From Actinoplanes sp. M2I2 (GTDB taxonomy: Bacteria > Actinomycetota > Actinomycetes > Mycobacteriales > Micromonosporaceae), in assembly GCF_023544445.1 (NCBI RefSeq), contig NZ_JALPVJ010000013.1, positions 224,771 to 288,770 on the forward strand: a stretch of 64,000 nucleotides of DNA, in the 5' to 3' direction. Under the pieces are notes generated by a model. It was not told where the DNA came from, ran no database searches, and saw only the letters and a list, made by a program, of their open reading frames with translations. The number at the start of each line of letters is the position of its first letter. Position 1 is the first letter of the stretch. Below are positions 8,857-17,665 of this stretch, in pieces. The position numbers and the translations under genes were made by a program.

Positions 8857-9879
8857 GTGTCTCACCATCTCGACACCCCCTTGGCGGCGCAAACCGGGCA
8901 GCTCCTTCTCGACGACCTGTGTGTCTTTCCGGGTGAGGAAAGCACTGTCTTCGTGATGGACGTCAACTCGACGATCAACGGCCTGCACTCCGAGCCGAGC
9001 TTCCATCCCGAGGCCCGGTACGAATTCAAGGTTCACTTCGACGGCGCCGGGAACGAGGAGCTGACCTACCGGTTCTCCTTCGGCGAGCCCGACGCGGACG
9101 GGCGGCAACCTCTGCGGTTGCACGAGCTCACCGGCGGCGACGCCCGCGACGACTCCGCCGCCGGAGAGTTGCTGCTGGCAGGCCGCACCGGCGCGGTCTC
9201 CGGTGACTCGGGTGTACGCCTGTGGGCCGGACGCATCAAGGACTGGTTCTACATCGACCTCTCGCTCCTGTCCAAGGTCAACGCCGCCGTCGCCGACGGG
9301 TCCGCGGTCGACCTGTCCGGCTGGCGCCCCGAGAACGCCACGAACAGTTTCGTCGACACCACCGTCGACTCGATCGTGCTCGAGGTTTCCCACCGGCACC
9401 GACGGCTGCGTCCCGGCAATCGGATCGGGGTCTGGGCCGCTACCAAGCTGGCCACGGACGCGGGCGGCTGGCGCCAGATCAACCGGGCCGGCCACCCCAT
9501 GATGTGGCCGATCTTCTGGCCCGCCGACGTGCGCTTCGATCAGCCTTTCGACACCCAGCACGTCTCCCTGGACGTCGAGTCGGACCGGGCCCACCTCGCG
9601 GAGCACATCGCCGCCACCGTTGCCGCCAGCCGGTCGTCAGCCGATCCCACCGGCTACGCCGAGACCCTGGTGCGGGAACTCTTTCCCGACGTGCTCACCT
9701 ACACGATCGGCACACCGGCGACGTACGGCTTCGCTGTGCGCAACGGCCGCACGCTGGCCGACAACGCCCCCGAGGTCATGCTGTCCCTGGTCACGGCCTC
9801 CGCCATTCCCTCCGGCCTGAGTCCTGCGAGCAACGAACGACTGCGTACGGCGGAATTCCCGTACGTCGTCCCGGCCTGA
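8857..9879 (+). CDS. DUF4331 family protein
   Basis: A 340-residue protein of the DUF4331 family, whose function is not established. Family features are the N-terminus SHHLDTPLAAQTGQLLLDDL, VFVMDVNSTINGLHSEPSFH, the central GRIKDWFYIDLSLLSKVNAA, and GRTLADNAPEVMLSLVT near the end. The start is taken at GTG 8857 with GGAAGG about 11 bases upstream, rather than an earlier in-frame ATG that adds an unconserved tail. There is no signal peptide, so it is probably cytoplasmic. The small GFA gene follows after 31 bases and may be co-transcribed. Confidence 0.88.
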   Translation: MSHHLDTPLAAQTGQLLLDDLCVFPGEESTVFVMDVNSTINGLHSEPSFHPEARYEFKVHFDGAGNEELTYRFSFGEPDADGRQPLRLHELTGGDARDDSAAGELLLAGRTGAVSGDSGVRLWAGRIKDWFYIDLSLLSKVNAAVADGSAVDLSGWRPENATNSFVDTTVDSIVLEVSHRHRRLRPGNRIGVWAATKLATDAGGWRQINRAGHPMMWPIFWPADVRFDQPFDTQHVSLDVESDRAHLAEHIAATVAASRSSADPTGYAETLVRELFPDVLTYTIGTPATYGFAVRNGRTLADNAPEVMLSLVTASAIPSGLSPASNERLRTAEFPYVVPA

Positions 9880-9910
9880 GCCCTCACCCCCCGACATCGA
9901 AGGATCCGAC

Positions 9911-10384
9911 ATGCCCGAGAAGTTCACCGGCCGCTGCGTGTGCAAGGCCATCTCGTACGAGTTCAGCAACGCCCCCGACTTCGTCGCCAACTGTTACTGC
10001 AGGGACTGTCAGAAGTCGTCCGGTGCCATCATGGCGACCTATTTCAGCGTTGCTGCCGACGACTTCAAGCTCCTCAGCGGCACTCCGCGTTCGTACCCTT
10101 ACATCGCCGCCAGCGGGAACACGCTGGAGCGCAACTTCTGCCCTGACTGCGGCGCCCGGCTGTTCCAGGACAGGCTCTCCGGGTTCCCCGGCCAGGTGTT
10201 CGTGATGCTGGGCAGCCTCGATGACCCGGAAACCGTCAAGCCGCCGATCATGGAGATCTTCACGCGGTTCCGCATCTCCTGGACGAAGGCGCTCGACGTG
10301 CCGCAGTATCCCGGTCGTCCCGACGGGGTGGAACTGTCGCCGAGCGAGCGGGAGAAGGTGGGCGCCGGCGAAGGCTGCGGCTGA
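9911..10384 (+). CDS. GFA family protein (CENP-V/GFA zinc domain)
   Basis: A 157-residue zinc protein of the glutathione-dependent formaldehyde-activating (Mss4-like) fold. Zinc ligands are visible in GRCVCKAISYEF (CxC), NCYCRDCQKSSGA (CxCxxC) and NFCPDCGARLF (CxxC). Most family members are uncharacterised, and actinomycetes lack glutathione, so the literal GFA name should not be taken as function. It lies 31 bases downstream of DUF4331 in the same direction. Confidence 0.92.
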   Translation: MPEKFTGRCVCKAISYEFSNAPDFVANCYCRDCQKSSGAIMATYFSVAADDFKLLSGTPRSYPYIAASGNTLERNFCPDCGARLFQDRLSGFPGQVFVMLGSLDDPETVKPPIMEIFTRFRISWTKALDVPQYPGRPDGVELSPSEREKVGAGEGCG

Positions 10385-10410
10385 CTTCCGCTCCCGCTGA
10401 CACGTGTGTA

Positions 10411-10455
10411 CGCCGGCCGCCGAGGCGCATCTCCGCTGAGTCTCGGCGGCCGGCG
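10411..10455. terminator. Bidirectional hairpin terminator
   Basis: Perfect 14-bp stem (CGCCGGCCGCCGAG and its complement at 10442-10455) around a 17-base loop. It lies in the gap between the convergent GFA and LtrA genes. There is no T run, as is common in very GC-rich genomes. Confidence 0.8.
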
Positions 10456-10487
10456 CGCCGGGCCGGGGGGAACACCGCGCAAAGGTT

Positions 10488-11669
10488 CTACCGCACCGGA
10501 TCCGGGTCGGTCCGGGACTGTCGCAGCACGGTCAGGGCAACCACCGCCGAGCACGCCAGCGCGACGACGAGGATCACGCCGGTGGTCGTCAGGACAGCCG
10601 TGGCGAGCGGAGACAGCAACACCACCGCGGCGGCCGGAACGACCACCGCCCCGGAGATGCCGGTGAGCGGCACGAGCGGGGCGTGCACCGCCCACAGCAG
10701 AAGCAGGAAGACGCCGACCGGGATGGCGACCGCCGCGCTGACGACAACGTCGGCCGCCTCCAGCGGGTGCCCGGTCCGCCGGACCGCGACCTCCAGGCCC
10801 GCGCCCAGGGCGGCCAGCGCGGCGAAGATGCCGTAGTGCCCGTAGCCCCAGACGTAGGCCAGGCGGCGCCGCTGCTCCAGCCCGGTGGCGGCCCGTTGCA
10901 GGTAGTACAGCCACCAGAGCGCGAAGACCAGCGTCAGACCGGACAGCGCGACCACCGCGAGGGGGCCCCGGTGGCCCGGGACGCGCAGCGCCTCCTCGAC
11001 CGCCGTCGTGGCGGCCATGACGCTCTCGCCGAGCAGGATGATGGTGAACAGGCCGTACCGCTCGGCGATGTGGTGCGGGTTCCAGCTCGCCGCGCCGGCC
11101 CGCTCGGCCCAGAGCGGCACGGCCATGTCCACCAGCGCCAGCACGACGGCGCTGGGGAGCGCCACCGAGGCCGGCAGCGCCAGCCGGACGAGCCAGCCGG
11201 CCTGCGCGACGCTGTAGCCGACGGCGGTCCGGACCGGCCCGCCCCGATGCCCGGGGTCGCTGATCGCCGCCCGGATCCACTGCGCCACCAGTCCGGCCCG
11301 CATGATCAGATAGCCGATGGTGATGCCGCGGAAGTCCCCGTCGTCGAACGCGGCCGGCACCCCGGCGGCCAGGATCAGCACGCCGGCCATCTGCATCATC
11401 GTGAACAAGCGGTACGGGACGTCATCGGTGTCGTAGCCCGAGGCGAACCAGGTGAAGTTCATCCAGGACCACCAGATGGCGAAGAACACGGTCAGGAACA
11501 CGGCAATGGCCGGCACCGTGCGGCCGTCCTCGATGCCGTGCGCCAGCCGACCGGCGATCTGGCCGGCGGCCACCACGAACGTCAGGTCGAACAGCAGCTC
11601 CAAGGGCGTCGACGCGCGGTGGCGCTCGTCCGTCCGGCGAGCCGTCATCCGCGCGCGCAGGGGACGCAT
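10488..11669 (-). CDS. Low temperature requirement protein A (LtrA) family membrane protein
   Basis: A 393-residue multi-span membrane protein. The diagnostic N-terminus is RHRASTPLELLFDLTFVVAAG, followed by about ten or more hydrophobic helices and conserved WWSWMNFTWFASGYD and HHIAERYGLFTIILLGESV. LtrA was named for cold growth in Listeria, but its biochemical role is unknown. The ATG at 11669 has GTAGGAG at good spacing and excludes a long unconserved upstream extension of the frame. It follows the NmrA-like gene by 8 bases, so the two are probably one transcript. Confidence 0.92.
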   Translation of the reverse strand: MRPLRARMTARRTDERHRASTPLELLFDLTFVVAAGQIAGRLAHGIEDGRTVPAIAVFLTVFFAIWWSWMNFTWFASGYDTDDVPYRLFTMMQMAGVLILAAGVPAAFDDGDFRGITIGYLIMRAGLVAQWIRAAISDPGHRGGPVRTAVGYSVAQAGWLVRLALPASVALPSAVVLALVDMAVPLWAERAGAASWNPHHIAERYGLFTIILLGESVMAATTAVEEALRVPGHRGPLAVVALSGLTLVFALWWLYYLQRAATGLEQRRRLAYVWGYGHYGIFAALAALGAGLEVAVRRTGHPLEAADVVVSAAVAIPVGVFLLLLWAVHAPLVPLTGISGAVVVPAAAVVLLSPLATAVLTTTGVILVVALACSAVVALTVLRQSRTDPDPVR

Positions 11670-11677
11670 CAGGTCTC

Positions 11678-12559
11678 CTACCTCGAACGCGACGGCGTCG
11701 CGGCGGTGAACTCCGCGGCGTGCTCGGCGGCGAACCGGGCGAAGGTGCGCGGGGCGCGTCCGAGCACCCGCGCGAGATCGGGTGCCACAGCCGCCACCCA
11801 GCCCGCGCGGACGACCTGGTCGTAGAGCACGGTGATGTCGCGGGCGTAGCGGGGCTCGTGGCCGTCGGCCACATAGCGCTGGTAGAAGGCTTCGGCGTCG
11901 CCGTCGGTGTAGGTGATCGTCCGCCCGGTGGCCTCGCTCAGCAGTCCGGCCGCGTCGGACATGGTCAGTGACTCGGCTCCGGTCCACACCTGGTCGGTGG
12001 TCGGACCCGACTCGACCAGGACGGCCAGGGCCGCGGCGACGTCGACCGCGTCGACCATCGCCATCGCGCCGTCGCCGAACGGCAGCCGCCAGGTGCCGTC
12101 CGGCTCGATCCAGGCAGCGAACTGCAGCAGGTTCTGCATGACGTAGCCGGGCCGCACGACGGTGGCCGGCACGCCGGCGGCCCGCAACCGCTGCTCGGCC
12201 TGATAGTGGTCGCGCGCCAGGACGAGCGGCGCGTCGGGGGCCGGGCCTCCGACCGACAGTTTGATCAGGTGCGCCACGCCGTGCCGCTCGGCGGCGTCGA
12301 TGACGGTCAGTTCCTGCCGCACCTGTCGTTCGCTGTTGGCGGCGATCAGCACGACCTGGTCACAGCCGGCCACCGCCCGGTCCACCGCGGCCGGATCGTC
12401 GAGGTCGGCGACGACCGCGAGGGCAGCGAGATCACCGAGGGCGGCGGCCCGGCCGGCGGTGCGGACAGCCGCCCGGACATCGTGGCCCGCGGCGGCGAGG
12501 TCGTGGACGAGCCGGCTGCCGATGGTGCCGGAAGCGCCGGTGACGAGAACAGTGGTCAT
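11678..12559 (-). CDS. NmrA-like NAD(P)H-binding protein
   Basis: A 293-residue atypical short-chain dehydrogenase-like protein. The Rossmann glycine motif VLVTGASGTIGSRLVHDL is at the N-terminus. HYQAEQRLRAAGVPATVVRP and GYVMQNLLQFAAW mark the NmrA/HSCARG group, which may act as a redox sensor or NAD(P)H-dependent reductase. The ATG has GAAGGAT 6 bases upstream. It heads a two-gene operon with LtrA and is divergent from the first SARP. A second NmrA-like gene, paired with MarR, is at 39.8 kb. Confidence 0.9.
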   Translation of the reverse strand: MTTVLVTGASGTIGSRLVHDLAAAGHDVRAAVRTAGRAAALGDLAALAVVADLDDPAAVDRAVAGCDQVVLIAANSERQVRQELTVIDAAERHGVAHLIKLSVGGPAPDAPLVLARDHYQAEQRLRAAGVPATVVRPGYVMQNLLQFAAWIEPDGTWRLPFGDGAMAMVDAVDVAAALAVLVESGPTTDQVWTGAESLTMSDAAGLLSEATGRTITYTDGDAEAFYQRYVADGHEPRYARDITVLYDQVVRAGWVAAVAPDLARVLGRAPRTFARFAAEHAAEFTAATPSRSR

Positions 12560-12717
12560 AGTCGGATCCTTCGTAGGTGTGTGACAGCACCCGGACGCTA
12601 GAGACCGGCACTGAACCAGGAGTTATCTCTCACGAAGCCCGACTGGGCCCGAGGTGATCCGCGTCCCGATCGGGCTGGTCAGGTGACGTATCACAGACTG
12701 CTGCCTAGTGTTGGTCG

Positions 12718-12742
12718 GGCACCCGGCCCTGAGCCGGGTGCC
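12718..12742 (+). promoter_or_regulatory. Leader hairpin before SARP 1
   Basis: A perfect 10-bp stem (GGCACCCGGC and its complement) around the loop CCTGA. It ends 20 bases before the GTG/ATG region and about 10 bases before the GAGGGGG ribosome binding site of the regulator at 12763. It may be a leader structure affecting transcription or translation of the regulator; a terminator for anything upstream is impossible because the upstream gene runs the other way. Confidence 0.55.
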
Positions 12743-12762
12743 GTCGTACGTGAGGGGGTCGG

Positions 12763-15597
12763 ATGTCTGAGCCGCGCGACTTGTCCGGTTCTCTGCGGTT
12801 GGCGGTGCTCGGGCCGGTACGGGCGTGGCGCGACGGCACCGAGGTGGTCCTGGGCGCCCGGCAGCAGCGCCTGCTGCTCGCGCTGCTGGTCCTGCGGGCC
12901 GGTGACGTCGTCGCGTCCACGGAGATCGTCCGCCTCATCTGGGGCGACGATCCGCCACCGACGGCGCAGAACATGGTCCACGCGTACATCGGCTCGTTGC
13001 GCCGGCTGTTCGAGCCCGGGTTGCGGCCCCGCTCCAACGGCCGGTGGCTGCTGCGCGAGGTGGGCGGATACCGGTTCGTGCCCGGGGACGCCGACATCGA
13101 CCTGTCCCGGTTCCGGGAGCACCTCGACCGGGCCGGGCAGCTCGAACGCTCCGGCGCCGAACCGGACGCCCTCGACTTGATCCTGGCCGGGGTGGGTCAG
13201 TGGCACGGTCGCTGCGCCACCGGGCTCGGCGCGGATGCCGAAGCCGACCCGGCCTTCGTGGCCGTCGAGCACGAGTACGTGCTGGCCGCCCGGGCGGCGG
13301 CCCGCCTCGCGTTGCGGTGCGGCCGGAGCGCCGACGTGCTGTCCCTGCTGCGCGAGGCGGCCGCCCGCTACCCACTGGACGAAAGTCTGCACTCGGACCT
13401 GCTGCGCGTCCTGGCCGCCGACGGCAAACAGGCCGAGGCGATCGGGCTGTTCGGTGAGCTGCGCCGCCGGCTTGCCGAGGAGTTGGGCGTCGACCCGGGA
13501 CCGGAGCTGAAGCGGGCGTACACGCACGTTCTCCGCCCGCCGGTCGCCCCGCCGGACGAGGTCGCCGCCCCCTCGCCCGAGGCGCCTCCGGCGATCCGGC
13601 CGGCTCAGCTGCCGTCCGACCTCTCGTCGTTCTCGGGCCGCGACACCTGTGTCCGGGAAGCCGTCCGCCTGCTGCGCCAGACCGATCGTGGCCTGCCGGT
13701 TCTGGCCTTCGACGGGATGCCCGGCGTGGGCAAGACCACGCTGGCGATCCACGTGGCCCACGCGGCCGCGGCCGACTTCCCCGACGGGCAGTTGTACGTG
13801 GATCTGCGCGGCTTCGACACTCCCGCGGACAGCGCCGACCCGGCCGAGGTGCTGCACGGTTTCCTCACCGCCGCGGGCGTCGCGCCCACGTCCGTACCGG
13901 CCGGGGTCCAAGCACGTTCGTCGCTGTTGCGCAGCGTTCTCGCCGGGCGGCGGATGTTGCTGGTGCTCGACAACGCGCGGGACGCCGACCAGGTCCGCCC
14001 GCTGCTGCCCGGCACCGCCGGGAACGGTGTGCTGGTCACCAGCCGCAGGCGGCTCGCCGGGCTGGCCATCGGTCACGGCGCCCGGCTCGTACGGCTCGAG
14101 GTGCCGTCGGTGGCCGAGGCCCGCGCCATCTTCACCGGCCGGATCGGGGCCGGCCGGGCGGCGGCGGAACCGGCCGCCCTCGACGAGATCATCCAGCTGT
14201 GCGGACGGCTGCCCCTGGCGCTGGCCATCGTCGCGGCCGGCTTCGCCGTCCAGGCCGGTGAACCGCTGGCCGCGATCGCCACCGAGCTGCGCCGGGCGCC
14301 GCGGACGCTGTCCGCGATCAGCGACGTCGAGCCGGAGCAGGACCTGCGCGCGGTCTTCGGGTCCTCGTACCGGCTGCTCAGCGAGGCGGCCGCGCGGATG
14401 TTCCGGTTGCTGCCGTTCAGCCCGGGCCGGCATGTCACCGCCACCGTCGCCGCCGCGCTCACCGGCGAAAGCGTCGCGCACGCGCGCCGGCACCTGCACG
14501 AGATCAGCCGGACCGGCCTGATCGAACAGTTCCGGCCGGACCACTACCGGCTGCACGACCTGATCCGTGGGTACGCGCTCGACCTCGGGCCCGGCGGCGA
14601 CGAACGGACCGGCCGCGAGGTGACCCACCGCATCCTCGGCTACTACTTCCGGACGGCTCAGGTCGCGAACCGGCTGGTGCGCCCCGGCTACGAGCCGGTG
14701 CCGGTGCCCGGATGCATGCTCGGCGTCGCGGCCGAGCCCCTGCCGGACGAGGCGGCCGTGATGGCCTGGACCGCCGGCGAGCGGCACGCCCTCCGTACGG
14801 TCATCGTCGAGGCCGCGCAACGAGGCGACATCCGGCATGCCTGGCAACTGGCCCTGCTGACCAAGGATCTGTTCCACCGCCACGGCTGGTGGCAGGATTC
14901 CGCGACCGTCCTGGCCCTCGTGCTAGAGGCGGCCGAACGGGCCGGTGATGTCGAAGGGGCGGCCCAGAGCCGTCGCGGCTTGGCCGTTGCCGAGCACCTG
15001 CTCGGCAACTCGGACACCGCCGTCCACCACCTCAAGATCGCGTACGAGGAATTCGGGTCGTACGGGGACGAACTGGGTCTCGGTCTGGTCCGGATGAATC
15101 TCGGCTACATCGCCCATCAACGCGGTGAGCACAGCGCCGCCGTCGACGACCTGACCGCCGCGCTGGCGAACTTCAGCCGGCACGGGCAGCGGCAACTGGA
15201 GGCGGTCGTTCTGGCCACCCTGGCCGAAGCCTGGCTGGCCCTCGGCGACGAGCAGCGCAGCGCCCGGTTCGCGGCTCAGGCGGCCCGGCTGTGCGCCGAG
15301 CTGAAGGACGCGTGGAACGAGGCGCGGGCGGTGGGGACCCTGGCCCGGATCCGCCGGCGCAACGGGCGGTTCGTCGCCGCGATCAGGCTGCACCAGTACG
15401 GCATCGACCTGCTGCGCCGGCGGGGATCCCTGCTGGCGGCCGCCGAGGACACCAACGAACTCGCCGACACGCTGCAGGCCAGCGGGGAGACCGACAGCGC
15501 CCGCCAGGTCTGGACCGCCGTGCTGGACCGCCTGGCCGGCGAGCCGACGACGCCGCCGGCCATCCGTGCCGGACAACGTCTGACCCAGACCGGCTGA
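12763..15597 (+). CDS. SARP-family regulator 1 (BTAD-NB-ARC-TPR, AfsR-like)
   Basis: A 944-residue transcription activator of the large SARP/AfsR type, typically controlling secondary metabolism. Residues about 10-95 form the OmpR-like winged helix (LRLAVLGPVRAWRDGTEVV, ending GGYRFV). The bacterial transcriptional activation domain follows to about 250 (ELGVDPGPELKRAY). An NB-ARC STAND ATPase begins with FSGRD and has Walker A GMPGVGKTT near 316 and Walker B-like RMLLVLDNARD. The C-terminal 300 residues are TPR-like helices. ATP binding and ligand or partner recognition by the TPRs would gate DNA binding. The ATG has GAGGGGG upstream. It is divergent from the NmrA-LtrA operon; the membrane protein downstream follows after 90 bases. 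Confidence 0.93.
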   Translation: MSEPRDLSGSLRLAVLGPVRAWRDGTEVVLGARQQRLLLALLVLRAGDVVASTEIVRLIWGDDPPPTAQNMVHAYIGSLRRLFEPGLRPRSNGRWLLREVGGYRFVPGDADIDLSRFREHLDRAGQLERSGAEPDALDLILAGVGQWHGRCATGLGADAEADPAFVAVEHEYVLAARAAARLALRCGRSADVLSLLREAAARYPLDESLHSDLLRVLAADGKQAEAIGLFGELRRRLAEELGVDPGPELKRAYTHVLRPPVAPPDEVAAPSPEAPPAIRPAQLPSDLSSFSGRDTCVREAVRLLRQTDRGLPVLAFDGMPGVGKTTLAIHVAHAAAADFPDGQLYVDLRGFDTPADSADPAEVLHGFLTAAGVAPTSVPAGVQARSSLLRSVLAGRRMLLVLDNARDADQVRPLLPGTAGNGVLVTSRRRLAGLAIGHGARLVRLEVPSVAEARAIFTGRIGAGRAAAEPAALDEIIQLCGRLPLALAIVAAGFAVQAGEPLAAIATELRRAPRTLSAISDVEPEQDLRAVFGSSYRLLSEAAARMFRLLPFSPGRHVTATVAAALTGESVAHARRHLHEISRTGLIEQFRPDHYRLHDLIRGYALDLGPGGDERTGREVTHRILGYYFRTAQVANRLVRPGYEPVPVPGCMLGVAAEPLPDEAAVMAWTAGERHALRTVIVEAAQRGDIRHAWQLALLTKDLFHRHGWWQDSATVLALVLEAAERAGDVEGAAQSRRGLAVAEHLLGNSDTAVHHLKIAYEEFGSYGDELGLGLVRMNLGYIAHQRGEHSAAVDDLTAALANFSRHGQRQLEAVVLATLAEAWLALGDEQRSARFAAQAARLCAELKDAWNEARAVGTLARIRRRNGRFVAAIRLHQYGIDLLRRRGSLLAAAEDTNELADTLQASGETDSARQVWTAVLDRLAGEPTTPPAIRAGQRLTQTG

Positions 15598-15687
15598 CCG
15601 GCATCAGCGGCGAGTCAGTGAAACATCATTGCGGTCGTTCAGTCTCGGGAGACGCACCCTGAAACCGAGCCGGCCGAGGAAGTCGCC

Positions 15688-16686
15688 ATGTCTCCAGCAC
15701 CGCCTGTCGCCACCCTGCACAAGGTGTGGATCCAAGTCTTCGTCACCGGCCTGATCATCGGTGCGGCGTTCATCGCCGTCTACGTCGGGCTGCAACGGGA
15801 TCCCGAGCCCCGCCACCTGCCGCTGGTGGTGGTCGGCGGGCAACTGGCCGGCGCCGCGCGGTCCGGGCTGGGCGACGCCGTCGAGGTCACCGAGGTCGCC
15901 CGCCTCGACGAGGGCGCCGAGCTGGTCAGGAACGGCGATGCCATCGCGGTCGTCGGCGCCACGTCCTCGACGTCCCTGCTCCTCGAGTACGCGGGTGCGA
16001 GCGGCATCAGCGAGAGCGCCGCGGTCCGGCAGCTGGTCGCCGGTCTGGCCGGACAGGCCGGCCTGACCGTCGAGGAGACCGACATCGTTCCGCTGACCCG
16101 ATACGACGCGCGCGGGCTGGCCACGTTCTATGTGGTCTTCGGGGTCACACTCGCCTCGTTCGTCCTGGCCCAGGGTCTCACCGGCGCGGCCGCAGCGGTG
16201 CGCCTGCGCCACCGGCTGTACGCCATGGGCGGCTTCGCCGTCGTCATCGGGGTGGTCGCGGCGACGATCGCGGGGCCGATCTACGGATCGCTGACGGCCC
16301 CGTTCCCGCTGCTGGCTCTCTCGCTCACCCTTCTGTCGGCCGCGAGCGCGTTCGCGACCAAGGCCATGGGCGTCTGGCTCGGGCCGGCCGGCTTCGGGCT
16401 GGCCGTCCTGGTCCTCACCACGATCGGCAACGCGACCAGCGGGGCGACCCTCGGCTATGACGTGCTGCCGACGTGGGCTCAGGCGCTTTCCGCGAAGCTG
16501 CCGCCGGGAGCCGCCGTCCGCGCCGTCAACGACTTCGGCTACTACGACGGATCACATGCCGGTCTGCCTCTGGTCGTCCTGGCTGTCTGGGCCCTCGCCG
16601 GGTTCGGCCTGGTGCTGCTGCGCCAGAGAGTCACCGCGCCGCCCGCGCCGGTGGCCCCTCCGGTCGAGGCGCTGACGTCGCGGTGA
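15688..16686 (+). CDS. DUF3533-like membrane protein
   Basis: A 332-residue membrane protein of the type related to YhgE/Pip and ABC-2 permeases. One N-terminal helix (about 13-34, WIQVFVTGLIIGAAFIAVYV) is followed by an extracellular domain of about 120 residues. At least five hydrophobic helices then follow from about 148 (FYVVFGVTLASFVLAQGL) to about 313. Function is unknown; members have been linked to export or envelope processes. It lies 90 bases downstream of SARP 1 in the same direction and could be its co-transcribed partner or target. The family assignment is by topology and motif feel, not a search. Confidence 0.65.
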   Translation: MSPAPPVATLHKVWIQVFVTGLIIGAAFIAVYVGLQRDPEPRHLPLVVVGGQLAGAARSGLGDAVEVTEVARLDEGAELVRNGDAIAVVGATSSTSLLLEYAGASGISESAAVRQLVAGLAGQAGLTVEETDIVPLTRYDARGLATFYVVFGVTLASFVLAQGLTGAAAAVRLRHRLYAMGGFAVVIGVVAATIAGPIYGSLTAPFPLLALSLTLLSAASAFATKAMGVWLGPAGFGLAVLVLTTIGNATSGATLGYDVLPTWAQALSAKLPPGAAVRAVNDFGYYDGSHAGLPLVVLAVWALAGFGLVLLRQRVTAPPAPVAPPVEALTSR

Positions 16687-17034
16687 TCGACCGGGAGCGA
16701 CCTCACTGGGCGGTGTGTCATAAGTCTGGGTGGTCGGAACTCCCAGCTCCTCGAGAGGTGGAGGCGGAGGGACGTCCGTCGGCCGAGCCGGCGTCCGGAT
16801 CTGCCGAGATCAGTGCCAAGAATCCACCGCCGCAAGGGTGAGGACTGCTCTATCAACAACGACCTTGAGCCATAGCGCATGCTGGACTCTTGAGTTGTCG
16901 ATGGACACCGTGCGTAACACCCCGAGCGGGTTCCATCGGGCGATTGGCGACACCAAACAGGGCCCGCGCTGTCCGACGCGTAAACCACCGCATCTATGAC
17001 TTGATCACCGCAGTGACCAGCAGCAACTCGAGAA
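16687..17034. other. Intergenic, probable insertion-sequence debris
   Basis: About 350 bases with no intact gene and lower coding bias than the surroundings. It precedes a recognisable transposase C-terminal fragment and probably contains decayed mobile-element sequence, but I could not identify inverted-repeat ends. Confidence 0.4.
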
Positions 17035-17148
17035 CGCAATGGCCCTGCCTATGACGAGGACCGATCACAGATCCGCACCGGCACCGGACCGCAAGTGATG
17101 GCCGCTCTGCGCAACGCCGCCATCGGGGCCCTGCGAACCGCCGGCAAT
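17035..17148 (+). pseudogene. Transposase C-terminal remnant (ISAs1-like)
   Basis: A fragment of about 38 codons reading YDEDRSQIRTGTGPQ and then VMAALRNAAIGALRTAGN. This matches the conserved C-terminal end of ISAs1-type DDE transposases, where the same order (EDRSQ, RTGxGP, MAxLRNxAI) is typical. The rest of the enzyme is missing upstream, and the frame diverges from the family just after TAGN. It marks an old insertion beside the lower-GC HxlR/oxidoreductase pair. Confidence 0.65.
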
Positions 17149-17202
17149 GCGCTTTCAGTTGTCCGGGTGACGACGCATTGCCGGACGATTGATATCAATA
17201 GT

Positions 17203-17547
17203 TTACGATGGTGTTTTAGCCTTACGTCGTTCGGCCATCATGGTTTTTCCGTGCAGGCTCGCCCAGTCGAGCAGCGCCCGCAGTGGCGGCAGCAGACTTT
17301 CGCCGAGGCTGGTAAGACTGTATTCGACACGTGGTGGGATGGTCGGAAATTGCTCGCGGCGGATCAGGCCGTCCTGCTCGAGGCCCTTCAGCGTAAGCGT
17401 GAGCATGCGCTGGGAAATGCTCTCCACGCGCCGGTGGAGTTCGTTGTATCGCACGGGTTCGCCTGACGCCAGGGCCGCGATGACGAGCGCGCTCCACTTG
17501 TCGCCGACGCGCGCCAGGATTTCGGCCGTCGCCTGACAGTCACTCAC
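17203..17547 (-). CDS. HxlR-family transcriptional regulator
   Basis: A winged-helix regulator of about 114 residues. The HxlR signature is plain: DCQATAEILARVGDKWSAL, RYNELHRRVESISQRMLTLT (recognition helix) and the wing PPRVEYSLTSLGESLLP. These dimers often sense electrophiles or redox state and repress an adjacent reductase. I take GTG 17547 (SDCQAT...) with GGAGG five bases upstream; an ATG at 17568 has no ribosome binding site. It is divergent from an NADP-dependent oxidoreductase, its likely target, with an inverted repeat between them. Base composition is more AT-rich than in neighbours. Confidence 0.92.
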   Translation of the reverse strand: MSDCQATAEILARVGDKWSALVIAALASGEPVRYNELHRRVESISQRMLTLTLKGLEQDGLIRREQFPTIPPRVEYSLTSLGESLLPPLRALLDWASLHGKTMMAERRKAKTPS

Positions 17548-17628
17548 CGCTGCCTCCGGCGCGAACATGCGTGTGCGTGTCGCTCATAAATGTGCCTCCT
17601 TGCGCGACCCTGGGGCGCGAACGAATCT

Positions 17629-17643
17629 AGTGTAACGCACACT
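17629..17643. promoter_or_regulatory. Candidate HxlR operator
   Basis: Inverted repeat AGTGT-AACGC-ACACT in the roughly 120-base divergent gap, 23 bases before the oxidoreductase ATG. Position and symmetry fit the binding site of the adjacent HxlR dimer; this is inference. Confidence 0.5.
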
Positions 17644-17665
17644 TTGTTCGTCCTAGGGGAATCAC

